Positions 35,717 through 43,706 of a stretch of 64,000 bases of DNA are shown here, piece after piece. The first letter of the stretch is position 1. Each line of letters starts with the position of its first letter. The notes under the pieces were generated by a model. The model worked only from the letters and a program-made list of their open reading frames with translations, was not told where the DNA came from and ran no database searches. A program made the translations under genes and the position numbers. Source of the stretch: JABWBD01 sp040768665 (GTDB lineage Bacteria; Planctomycetota; Planctomycetia; Pirellulales; Thermoguttaceae); contig JAXGMN010000053.1 in assembly GCA_040768665.1 (NCBI GenBank), positions 1-64,000 of the forward strand, in the 5' to 3' direction.

Positions 35717-37213
35717 TCAGACGTCTTCCGGCTTGGGTACCACGAACGGTGCGCGATATTCCCGCGAAAGCATCGCGTTGGCCTGGTCGTTGCCGATAAA
35801 CGTTTCCGATTGCGGATCGAATTGCAGAAGCGGCCCGATGGAGAACGGAGTCCGCTTGAGGTCCACGCCGTACTTCTCCGTCTTTTCCACGATCCGCTCG
35901 AGCGTTGCGACGTTGTCGTCCATGCTCTTGATGTCCCGGACCATCGCCTTGAGCTCATCGACGGAGACTTTGTGGTCTTCGCCAAGATAGTAGGAAATGT
36001 TGCCGATGTGGCTCAGACCGGCCGAGAGATGCCCGCAAAGCGCGTCGGACTTCAGCAGCGAAGGATCGTTGGCCTGCACGGCATCGAGGAAGTTGCCGAA
36101 ATGGTTGCCGCTTCCCTTGAACTCCTGGATCTTCTTGCCCTCCAGGTCGAACGCCGCGGATTGATCGTAGCTCGACTGGACGAGATATCCCGTCGTGCCG
36201 TACGAAATCACCCCGACTTTCGCGCCAAGCACGTCCGGGGTATCCAGGCCGTAGGTTTCGAAGACGATGCACTTGTCGCCGTAATCGTAGATCGTCGTCT
36301 CGATGTTGCCCGTGTCGCCCGCGTCGATGAAATCGGGATCCTTCATCTCGACGTCATACCCGAGCCGGCCGCCCCAGGTAATCACCGAGTTGGGGAAACG
36401 GTCGATCCCGAGGTGCCAGCGGGCGATGTCGGTCTGGTGCGGGCCCTGGTTGCCGAGGTCGCCGTTGCCCCACATCCGCTGCCAGTGCCAGTCGTAGTGG
36501 AACTTCGGCCGGGTCAAAGCGGCCATCGGCGCCGGACCGCTCCACAGATTGTAGTCGACTTCCTTCGGCACCTCGTACTCGCCGCGAGGACCAATCGACT
36601 TGCGGCGGCGGTAGCAGAGGCCGCGGGCAAACTTCACCTCGCCGATCCCGCCGTCGTGGATGAACCGAACGGCGTCGATGTTCGACGGATTGGAGCGGCA
36701 CTGCGTTCCCACCTGGCAGCACATCTTATACTTCTTCGCCGCCGCGACCAGCGCGCGACCTTCATGAACGTTGTGCGAGATCGGCTTCTCGAGGTAGCAG
36801 TGCTTCTTGGCCTGCATCGCCCAGACGCCGCATAGCGCATGCCAGTGGTTGGAGGAGGCGTTGCTGACGACGTCTACCGCGGTGTCGTCGAAAGCCTTTC
36901 GCATGTCGGTGATGAATTTCGGCCGGACTCCGCCCTGCCGCTTGGCGATTTCATCGCACTTCTTCTCCTTGGTGGAGTCCGGGTCGCAAAGGTAACGGAT
37001 TTCGGTTCGCGGGTCCTTCACCCACTCCATGCAATGGGAGCCCCAGCCCCTTCCCCCCACTCCAACCACGCACACGCCGATTTTCTCGTTGGCGCCGACC
37101 TGGCCGCGTGCCTGGCCAGCAAAGAGATTGGCCATGCCGGCTGACGTGGCGCCGGCCGCGGCCATGGCAAACAGGGAGTCTTCCAGAAAACGCCTTCTCG
37201 AGAGTTTGGTCAT
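35717..37213 (-). CDS. Gfo/Idh/MocA family oxidoreductase, Tat-exported
   Basis: A 498-residue protein, larger than the others in this window. A twin-arginine leader (SRRRFLEDSLFAMAAAGA) precedes the Rossmann fold (IGVCVVGVGGRGWGSH). The motif HCYLEKPISHNVHEGRALV carries the EKP lysine. The second domain (WGNGDLGNQGPHQTDIARWHLGIDRFPNSVITWGGRLGYD) is the planctomycete-typical form. AGGAGA lies 7 bp upstream of the ATG. No cognate operon partner lies next to it. Confidence 0.92.
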   Translation of the reverse strand: MTKLSRRRFLEDSLFAMAAAGATSAGMANLFAGQARGQVGANEKIGVCVVGVGGRGWGSHCMEWVKDPRTEIRYLCDPDSTKEKKCDEIAKRQGGVRPKFITDMRKAFDDTAVDVVSNASSNHWHALCGVWAMQAKKHCYLEKPISHNVHEGRALVAAAKKYKMCCQVGTQCRSNPSNIDAVRFIHDGGIGEVKFARGLCYRRRKSIGPRGEYEVPKEVDYNLWSGPAPMAALTRPKFHYDWHWQRMWGNGDLGNQGPHQTDIARWHLGIDRFPNSVITWGGRLGYDVEMKDPDFIDAGDTGNIETTIYDYGDKCIVFETYGLDTPDVLGAKVGVISYGTTGYLVQSSYDQSAAFDLEGKKIQEFKGSGNHFGNFLDAVQANDPSLLKSDALCGHLSAGLSHIGNISYYLGEDHKVSVDELKAMVRDIKSMDDNVATLERIVEKTEKYGVDLKRTPFSIGPLLQFDPQSETFIGNDQANAMLSREYRAPFVVPKPEDV

Positions 37214-37532
37214 CGATTTCTCCTGTAGGATTGACGGGAAATGGGCCGGAGGAATGTCGATGCGGCATGGCCGCGGCGGGACACCTTAAACCCTAATTAT
37301 CGCATCTCACGGGCCGCGCCGCCATAGGGGCTCGTGTGCGACGAAGAGGCCTCGACAAAACGGGGACCGGCTCCGAGCCAAGCACAGGCAAATCACGCAG
37401 AATGTGGGTCCTGGCGAGGTGCCTGTCCCCGTTTTGCCAGGACCACGAATTTCCCGGCCCGATTGCTCCGCCGACCCCGCGGAGGTACGATGGCGGCGCG
37501 TGCCAACGGTTCACACACTCGCAGGAAAGGGA
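37214..37532. other. Divergent intergenic region with a 90-bp palindromic element
   Basis: 319 bp between the Gfo/Idh/MocA gene (minus) and the glycosidase-like gene (plus). It holds the 90-bp element at 37346-37440 and the ribosome-binding sites of both genes. No promoter was recognised with confidence. Confidence 0.5.
37346..37440. repeat. 90-bp palindromic element, copy 1
   Basis: Outer arms CAAAACGGGGAC and GTCCCCGTTTTG (12 bp, perfect) enclose about 57 bp with CGGCTCCGAGCCAAG next to the left arm and GCGAGGTGCCT next to the right. Its reverse complement matches the sequence at 46665-46752. Confidence 0.9.
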
Positions 37533-39419
37533 ATGGCGATGAACGTACTTCGAGTCTTCATCCTCTGGCTCCTGTCGACCGCTTTCGTTTCCGCAGAGCC
37601 GCTGACCCTCTCTCGTGACGAGCGGCCCCAGTGGCTTCGGCGGGATGGCATCGTGATGGCCGGAAGCTGGGAGCCGCTGTTGTTTCGGGTCCGGCGCGAC
37701 GGCAGCGAAGGTTACGCGCCCTCGGCCGAGCAGCTCGCCGGCTACCGCCGCGAGCACAGCCCTGAAATGGTGGCCCGGCTCAAGGAGTTGGGAGTGAATT
37801 TCGTGATGATGCACTGCTACAAGGGCGGCGGTCTGCAGGCCGAACGCGAGAGCATGCAAGACGCCGTGAAGTTCGCCCGACTCTGCCACGACGCCGGGCT
37901 GCGGGTGGGAGTCTACAACTACAGCGGCGCCTTCATCTGGGAACTCTTCTTCAAAGAAAAGCCGGAGGCGGACGCCTGGGTCGTGCATAAGCCCGATGGC
38001 TCTCCAATGACCTATGGCCAGGCCAAATATCGATACTACTGGAACCGCAACCATCCCGACGCCCTGGAGTTCTACAAGGGCCTCGTCCGATTCGCCGTCG
38101 AAGAAATCCAGACCGACCTGGTCCACTTCGACAACTACGTGATCGGTCCCGGCTGGGACACCAATTCAGTCGAGCGGTTTCGCCGGTATCTCGGCGACAC
38201 CTTCTCGGCGCAAGAGCGCCGTGAAGCCGGGATCGGCGACCTGGCTTCCGTGGCGCCGCCGAAAGCGCTCTCGGCGGATCTGTTGAGCTATTCCTGGGCC
38301 GACTTCACCTCGCGCTCGCTGGCCGAATCGTACTGCACCATGGGCCGTTACGCCCGCTCCCTGCGTCCGGATGTGCTTGTCGAATGCAACCCGGGGCCGG
38401 TGCAGCCCACGCTGTCGGTGCCCGTCGATCATGGCCGATTGCTTCCGTGCGGAGAGGCTTATTGGGACGAAAGCCGGGTTCCGACCTACGAAGATGGAAA
38501 GCTGCGCAGCCGAATCCGGACCTGCAAGGTCGGCCGGTGTATGAACAACACCGTTTTCAGCTACATTACAACGCCGCTGGAAGCGGCCGAATCGATGGCG
38601 TTCAACCTCGACTGCCTGGGGGCAATCTGCTGGTTCGAGTACGGTAAGCTTGTCGAGCGGCCCGGCGTCGACAAGCCGATGTCCGAAGCGCTTGGCCCCT
38701 ATGTCCGATTCTTCCATAACCACCGCGACCTGCTTCGCGATGCCGACGTGGTGGCGGACGTCGCCGTGCTCCGCAGCTTTCCGTCCCAGATCTTCGGCGG
38801 ATCGAAGTATGCCCGGCAGACCTCCGCGGTGGAAGACGCCCTGATCCTCAGCCGCGTGCCGTTTCAGATCCTCTACGATCATCAGCTTGCCGACGCGGGC
38901 CGTTATCGCACCCTGGTCCTCGCCGGCTGCGCGGCAATGTCGGACCAACAGTTGGAGCAGGTCCGTGCCTACGTCGACAAGGGCGGGCGGCTATGCGTGG
39001 TTGGCCCTCTGGCAACGCACGACCACTGGATGCGACCGCGAACGAAGCCCGGTCTGGACGACTTGCCCGACAGCCGCACCCTGCGGGTGAGCGAAAATGG
39101 CGATTCCCTCGCGGCAATTCGAAAGGCGTGCGGCACGTTCTCTGCGACAGTGGATGCGCAGCCGGGGCTCTGCGCCGAGTATACCGCTCAGGAGAAGCGG
39201 CGGTTGGTGCACCTGGTGAACTACCGTCCGGACGAACTGCTAAGAGACGTCGCCGTTGCGGTCCGGATCCCACAGGGGCGGAAGGTCCGATCGGTGCGGT
39301 TGGTCAGCCCGGATCACAGCGATTTCCCAGCGATTGTGCCCAAAATCGCAGGCCAGAGCGTGTCGTTTACGGTGCCGGAAGTTGCGGTGTATACGATCGC
39401 GGTGATCGAACTGCAATAG
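37533..39419 (+). CDS. Exported glycosidase-like protein (beta-galactosidase-type architecture)
   Basis: A 628-residue protein starting at 37533 (AGGAAAGGGA just upstream). A signal peptide (MAMNVLRVFILWLLSTAFVSA) precedes a TIM-barrel-like domain (LKELGVNFVMMHCYKGGG; DAGLRVGVYNYSGAFIW; KYRYYWNRNHPDALEFYKGLV; DLVHFDNYVIGPGWD), a Rossmann-like glutamine-amidotransferase-type domain (ALILSRVPFQILYDHQLADAGRYRTLVLAGCAAMSDQQLEQVRAYVDKGGRLCVVG) as in the trimerisation part of GH42 enzymes, and a C-terminal beta-domain. It resembles the planctomycete GHL6/GH42-like group; activity is unproved, and catalytic residues were not fixed. Confidence 0.7.
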   Translation: MAMNVLRVFILWLLSTAFVSAEPLTLSRDERPQWLRRDGIVMAGSWEPLLFRVRRDGSEGYAPSAEQLAGYRREHSPEMVARLKELGVNFVMMHCYKGGGLQAERESMQDAVKFARLCHDAGLRVGVYNYSGAFIWELFFKEKPEADAWVVHKPDGSPMTYGQAKYRYYWNRNHPDALEFYKGLVRFAVEEIQTDLVHFDNYVIGPGWDTNSVERFRRYLGDTFSAQERREAGIGDLASVAPPKALSADLLSYSWADFTSRSLAESYCTMGRYARSLRPDVLVECNPGPVQPTLSVPVDHGRLLPCGEAYWDESRVPTYEDGKLRSRIRTCKVGRCMNNTVFSYITTPLEAAESMAFNLDCLGAICWFEYGKLVERPGVDKPMSEALGPYVRFFHNHRDLLRDADVVADVAVLRSFPSQIFGGSKYARQTSAVEDALILSRVPFQILYDHQLADAGRYRTLVLAGCAAMSDQQLEQVRAYVDKGGRLCVVGPLATHDHWMRPRTKPGLDDLPDSRTLRVSENGDSLAAIRKACGTFSATVDAQPGLCAEYTAQEKRRLVHLVNYRPDELLRDVAVAVRIPQGRKVRSVRLVSPDHSDFPAIVPKIAGQSVSFTVPEVAVYTIAVIELQ

Positions 39420-40163
39420 CACACCCGGCAATGCACGTGAATCGGCAAAGGAAAGACCGTGCGCGGCATTCACCGTCAGCAGCGGTCGAACTGTCTTCTT
39501 GTGCGTCCGTCGTGCGTCCGTCGCGGAGGTTCGAAACGTGGGCGAGGAAGGGAGTTGCGAGGAATCCCGCCGGGTTTGAATGTGGCGGACAAGAACCTCG
39601 ATTTTCCAAAATTCTCTGTCCCGGACCACCCGGCGACTGCAGGGGGGAGGGACGAGCGATGAGTGATGGACGAGGGCGCAGGAAGTGTGGCCACCAAGTC
39701 TGCGATTTCTCAGAACGGAGGGCATTGGGTGGCCACGCGCTTCCGGGTGGTTGGATCGGATGATTTGCAGCCGATGCGAGGCTTTGCCAGCGGCGTTCGA
39801 AGGGAGTCCGGCTGCGAACATCGGGCAAGCGCGAACTGCCGCAAGCAGAGCGCTCCGAGAGGCTGGAAGAGGGCCTGCGAGAGCACAGCCGTGGGCAAAG
39901 AGACCGCTCAGTCGCGTGGCTGTTGGTCAGCGGCGGGGAGTCGGCGCGCGGTCGGAGCCGGTTACCAAGTTGTCAAAGAACTCCGGAGCGGCGAGGCGCA
40001 AAGTCGGCTGGCGCCGGTCAGTGGGGGCATGTGTTCACATGTCCATTCACCTGCGTCATTGTGGTCGATGCGGCGCCGCTGGTCAAGCAATTTTTTGAAA
40101 GAAGAGCGGTAAGTGGAGGCGGGGATTGGAGTTATTACGCCGTGGCATGGCGCCGGAAGTGCG

Positions 40164-40274
40164 TCACGCAGCGTGCCCGAGGATCGCGCCTCCTTCGCCG
40201 CAAGTCAGCGACTTGCCCGTCTGGAAGCTGAAGCAGCCGAGATCGCCGAGCGTGCCGACCTTCTTCGACCACCA
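40164..40274 (-). pseudogene. Fragment of a DegT-family aminotransferase
   Basis: The minus-strand frame ending TGA at 40164-40166 reads KKVGTLGDLGCFSFQTGK and then SLTCGEGGAIL (lysine at the 18th residue of the first stretch). This matches the Schiff-base lysine region of DegT/DnrJ aminotransferases (consensus V-G-x-L-G-x-x-x-FSFqxxK-x-l-t-x-GEGG). Only about 37 codons survive; nothing up- or downstream continues it. It is in a different frame from the adjacent beta-helix fragment and overlaps it by about 14 bp. Confidence 0.75.
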
Positions 40275-40605
40275 CGCGTTGCGATTGGCTGATGCTGATC
40301 ATCGGCCACTGACCTCCGGGCTGGCGGTTGTGGCGGAATTCCAGCCCGCGGATCACCACGTCATGAATGTTCTCGGCCGTCAGGACGAAGCCGCGAACCG
40401 CGGCTTCAATGCTGAACCAGGCCGGTTCGCCGGACATCTTCACATACAATGTCTGGTCGGCCGCATCGAAATAGAACGAGTCCTGGACCATGTCCTCCAG
40501 CCCTCGCCCGACGGTTGCCAGTTGCTGGTAGTGCTCGCTGGGATAGATGGGGTCTTCTCCGATCCGCTGCAGCGGCCGGTTCGTTAAGAAAAACCTGGGA
40601 TACCC
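40261..40605 (-). pseudogene. Fragment of a right-handed beta-helix protein
   Basis: About 115 codons read RFFLTNRPLQRIGEDPIYPSEHY, DSFYFDAADQTLYVKM, and NIHDVVIRGLEFRHNRQPGG... ISISQSQRVVVEE. Such text is characteristic of large secreted beta-helix proteins of planctomycetes (pectate-lyase fold). It has no start, no stop of its own, and no signal peptide. At its 3' end it runs directly into the DegT-type fragment in a different frame. Confidence 0.75.
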
Positions 40606-40679
40606 GGCGGCGGGACCTGTCCTGGTACGCTGCCTGGAATCTCGCGTCGGCGAAGAACTCCTCACAATGGCCATGCCCT

Positions 40680-42035
40680 TCAGGATAGACTCGTGGTGTC
40701 CGCCATGTACACGTTGTGGGTTTCGCCGATCATGGAGTTGTAAAGCACCCACTGGTCATCGAGGCTGAAGACCGGGTGCCCGTGACTGTGCTGCGTCTTG
40801 CCCGGCACGCGGCGGCAGAGGCGACGGACATGGGCTCGGCCGTTCTCGTGGGTCATCAACGACATGAAGTCGCCGCCTTCGCGATCGCCGGGCTCGAGAT
40901 ATCCGCAGTCGCCGACGACCAGCGTGTTGTCGGTGTTCGACTGGATATGGCCCGGACGGCGGCCCGGCAGCAGGAATTGGCGAATCCACGTGCCGTCGAC
41001 TCGGATAAAAGCGTTGTAGTACTCCGTCTGGCCTTCGCGATCGACCTCGTATTGGAACCCCACCTCGCCGCGGCGGGTGAAATACTCATGAACGCAGAAC
41101 TCGCCGGGCCGCTGCCGATAGAGCGGCATGGCCGTGCGTCCGCGCACTCGCGAGAGGTCAACGGTCCACATCCGCTGCGCGACGTGGCTGCCCCCCTCGT
41201 GGCAGAAAAGGATTAAATCCGCGTTCTGGGGATGGATCAGCACGTGGCTGATCCATGCCCGCTCACCCCAGGCCGCCAATGCCTCGCCGCTGGAAGTGTC
41301 GATCCGCATGACCACGCAACTCGGCCGACGGTAGTAGGTCTCCGCCATGGTCGCGTAGATCCGGCCTGTTTCCGTGCTCACCGCCAATTCCTCGCGGTAG
41401 GCGAAGGCCACGTACTTGCCGTCGGCCGTGCACGTGGGCACGGCAGGCCGCGTTCCCTGCGGCACACGATACAGCTCGCGGTCTTCCAGGCTGTCGAGCT
41501 TCACGCACCGCAGCACCGGCCCGTCGAAGTAGAACAAGCGCCCGCCCGGATCGAGACACGCCATGTTCGGTGAAACGTCCGCACCCTCAGTGACCTGAAC
41601 GAGCCGGCCGGCGGGAATGTCAAGCAGGTGGTACTGGAACTTGCCCGAGCGGTTCGACGCAAAGACCACGCGGTTCGAGCCGTCGCCGACGAACGATTCC
41701 GACGTGAAGTAGATGTGGACGTTGTCGGAGCCGTCGGCCGTCAGCCGGCGAACGAGGGCACCGGTCTGCTCGTCCTTCGTTTCCTGGATCTCCGAGCGAG
41801 CATCCAAAATACTCCCGCGGAAGCCGGCATTCTTATCCGAAGTGTGGACCGCGGGAACTCCCTGCGGCAATCCCTTTCCGCCGGCTGGCTCATCGGCCGC
41901 CGCGGCGCCCCACCGGAACACCACTTCCGCAGCGATCCCCGCGCCGCCGATGCGCGCCATTCGGTTCAAGAAGGTCCGTCGGGCGATTGCTCCATCCGCC
42001 GGCCGTCGCGCTGCGCGGGTCGAGCTCTCGGGCAT
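40680..42035 (-). CDS. Oligogalacturonide-lyase-like beta-propeller protein, exported
   Basis: A 451-residue protein. The start at 42035 has AGGAGA upstream, giving a leader with a twin-arginine-like motif (ARRTFLNRMARIGGAGIAAEV). The body is a seven-bladed TolB/oligogalacturonide-lyase-like propeller: LVRRLTADGSDNVHIYFTSESFVGDGSNRVVFASNRSG..., ADGKYVAFAYREE, SHVLIHPQNADLILFCHEGGSHVAQRMW, GHIQSNTDNTLVVGDC, HSHGHPVFSLDDQWVLYNSMIGETHNVYM. Catalytic His and metal residues typical of this family are suggested by SHVLIHP and HSHGHP. Acts on pectic fragments or a similar glycan (inference). Confidence 0.8.
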   Translation of the reverse strand: MPESSTRAARRPADGAIARRTFLNRMARIGGAGIAAEVVFRWGAAAADEPAGGKGLPQGVPAVHTSDKNAGFRGSILDARSEIQETKDEQTGALVRRLTADGSDNVHIYFTSESFVGDGSNRVVFASNRSGKFQYHLLDIPAGRLVQVTEGADVSPNMACLDPGGRLFYFDGPVLRCVKLDSLEDRELYRVPQGTRPAVPTCTADGKYVAFAYREELAVSTETGRIYATMAETYYRRPSCVVMRIDTSSGEALAAWGERAWISHVLIHPQNADLILFCHEGGSHVAQRMWTVDLSRVRGRTAMPLYRQRPGEFCVHEYFTRRGEVGFQYEVDREGQTEYYNAFIRVDGTWIRQFLLPGRRPGHIQSNTDNTLVVGDCGYLEPGDREGGDFMSLMTHENGRAHVRRLCRRVPGKTQHSHGHPVFSLDDQWVLYNSMIGETHNVYMADTTSLS

Positions 42036-42157
42036 GATCGTTCTCCTGTTTCTTGAGTCTCCAGGCTGCACCGCGACTCGCGCTGCGAATGCCACGGGAC
42101 GGGGCTGGCATGACACCGGTCGATTATAGGGGACGAGGGAGCTCAACCACAAGAAAC

Positions 42158-42331
42158 GGAATTCTGATCGAGTTGGCCAGCCCCGCGGGCTACGCCGGCT
42201 ACGTGCCCACGGCGCGTGCGGTCCAGGCCGGCGGCTACAGCGCGGAGGTCCTGGCCAACATGATCGGCCCGGAAGGCGGCCAGGTCTTGGTCGACCGGAC
42301 CGTCGAGGCCATCGGCGAGTTGTTCAAATAG
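42158..42331 (+). pseudogene. C-terminal fragment of a ceramidase-like protein
   Basis: The frame reads LIELASPAGYAGYVPTARAV, then QAGGYSAE, then GPEGGQVLVDRTVEAIGELF and stops. Neutral-ceramidase-like proteins common in planctomycetes end with GY-x-GY-x-PT-x-x-A-x-x-x-GGY and a Gly-rich helix. The rest of such a gene (several hundred codons) is missing upstream. Confidence 0.65.
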
Positions 42332-42581
42332 TGACCCTCGATTCGAACATCCGGGGCCTGGGAAAGATAGACGAAGGAACGAAAGCGGTGACAAGTCACA
42401 CGCACTCCAAAGCGACGAGCGGTGGACGGAACGGATGGTGAGGCAACTTGGCCTGGAGAGGACCATGCGGCCCCGCGAGAGGCCACGGAAAGCAACGAGG
42501 TTCCTGACTCCTCCCCATTTTTCGAATGGCTTGGCAGAGGAATCGAAGATTCTCGGCCGACGAGCGGAATGGGCGAGAATG

Positions 42582-42609
42582 TTGACTTGACGACGGTTGT
42601 CGCTAGGAT
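42582..42609 (+). promoter_or_regulatory. Candidate sigma-70 promoter for the DUF1559 gene
   Basis: TTGACT (42582) and TAGGAT (42604) are separated by 16 bp. The gene starts 110 bp further on, which leaves a long leader. Planctomycete promoters often deviate from this consensus, so the call is tentative. Confidence 0.4.
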
Positions 42610-42719
42610 TGCACTGTGCAAATCGGGCCGGTCTGTCCCCCCGGATTTTTCGGCGGCGACGTGACCAGTTTCCGGGGCAGGGCATGTTCGTGTTCGTCGT
42701 GATCATCGAGGGTCGTCTC

Positions 42720-43706
42720 ATGTTCGTGCGACAGCGCCGTATCGGGTTTACACTCGTCGAATTGCTCGTCGTGATCGCCATCATCGGGGTCTTGGTAGCT
42801 TTATTGCTGCCGGCGGTACAGGCCGCGCGCGAGGCGGCGCGGCGGTGCCAGTGCACAAACAACCTCAAGCAACTCGGTCTGGGGCTGCAAACCTACCATG
42901 ACGCGCACATGGTCTTTCCGCTGGCATCGGTGCGGCTTTATCCACCGTTGGCACCGGACTACACCCTATCGAACAACATCACCTGGAGAGCCAGGATCCT
43001 ACCTTTCGTGGAGCAGGGGCCCCTTTACGACAAGATCGACTGCTGGACGATCAACCATTGGTGGGCCGCCAGCGCTCCGGCCAACAAGGGGCGCGATGAA
43101 GTGCGCAATACGGAAGTCCCGACATTCCGGTGCCCCAGCGCCGAGTCGGGCAATCCCAGGGCAGACTGGTCTCCCACGAATTACGTGGCCTGTACCGGCA
43201 GCGACGCAACCCTGTCTCCGACAACGGACGATACGACTTGCGGCATGTTCCGAATCGTGACCACCGAAACGGCCTTCAACAGTCGGTTCGTCATCAGGAT
43301 CGCCAAGATCACCGACGGCACGTCCAACACCATGGCTCTCTCGGAATGCCGCACCGGAGAACCGAAGTCGCTGCACCGCAGCGACTGGACCGCTTGCATC
43401 GCGGGAACGGCCGATCCTGCCGGCGCGGAAGAAGGGGGACCTCGGGGACATGCCTGGATGTGGGAAAACTACGGTACGACCTGGGCCTACAACGGGGTCT
43501 TCCCGCCAAACGCCCCACGCCACCCGGAGTACGATTGCACCTCCAGCACCGGTCGGGGTGCGTACGCTGCACGCAGCGAGCACCCCGGCGGAGTCAACGT
43601 GGCCATGGCCGACGGCTCCACCCGCTTCATTTCCGAGACCATCAACCTGGTTACCTGGCAGGGCCTTTCCACCATTGGAGCCGGCGAAGTGCTGGGAGAA
43701 TTCTAG
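42720..43706 (+). CDS. DUF1559 (H-X9-DG) type IV pilin-like protein
   Basis: A 328-residue planctomycete pseudopilin. The start at 42720 follows GAGGG by 7 bp and gives the leader MFVRQRRIG before FTLVELLVVIAIIGVLVALLLPAVQAAREAARRCQC. The C-terminal signature is HPGGVNVAMADGSTRFIS (His, nine residues, Asp-Gly). The C-x-C after the helix and CTNNLKQLGLGLQTYHD are also typical. Upstream ATG codons lack a ribosome-binding site. Its stop TAG overlaps the stop of the convergent gene in a CTAG palindrome. Confidence 0.93.
   Translation: MFVRQRRIGFTLVELLVVIAIIGVLVALLLPAVQAAREAARRCQCTNNLKQLGLGLQTYHDAHMVFPLASVRLYPPLAPDYTLSNNITWRARILPFVEQGPLYDKIDCWTINHWWAASAPANKGRDEVRNTEVPTFRCPSAESGNPRADWSPTNYVACTGSDATLSPTTDDTTCGMFRIVTTETAFNSRFVIRIAKITDGTSNTMALSECRTGEPKSLHRSDWTACIAGTADPAGAEEGGPRGHAWMWENYGTTWAYNGVFPPNAPRHPEYDCTSSTGRGAYAARSEHPGGVNVAMADGSTRFISETINLVTWQGLSTIGAGEVLGEF

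Larger units (their letters stand above)
39420..40679. other. Gene-poor region with remnants of dead genes
   Basis: About 1.26 kb. The left ~740 bp (39420-40160) contains no family I recognise. The right ~450 bp contains two recognisable fragments of different genes (40261-40605 and 40164-40274, minus strand). The next gene ends at 40680 (minus strand). This looks like a decayed locus. Confidence 0.6.
42036..42719. other. Intergenic region with a gene remnant and a pilin promoter
   Basis: The left part holds the last 57 codons of a ceramidase-like protein (42158-42331). The segment 42512-42578 resembles part of the 130-bp palindromic element (CCATTTTTCG..., ...CGGCCGA). A sigma-70-like promoter lies at 42582-42609. 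Confidence 0.6.

Noticed and set aside
39663..40112. Plus-strand frame of 149 codons in the gene-poor gap
   Set aside because: No recognisable motif, Arg/Ser/Gly-rich, and it lies beside clear gene remnants on the other strand.
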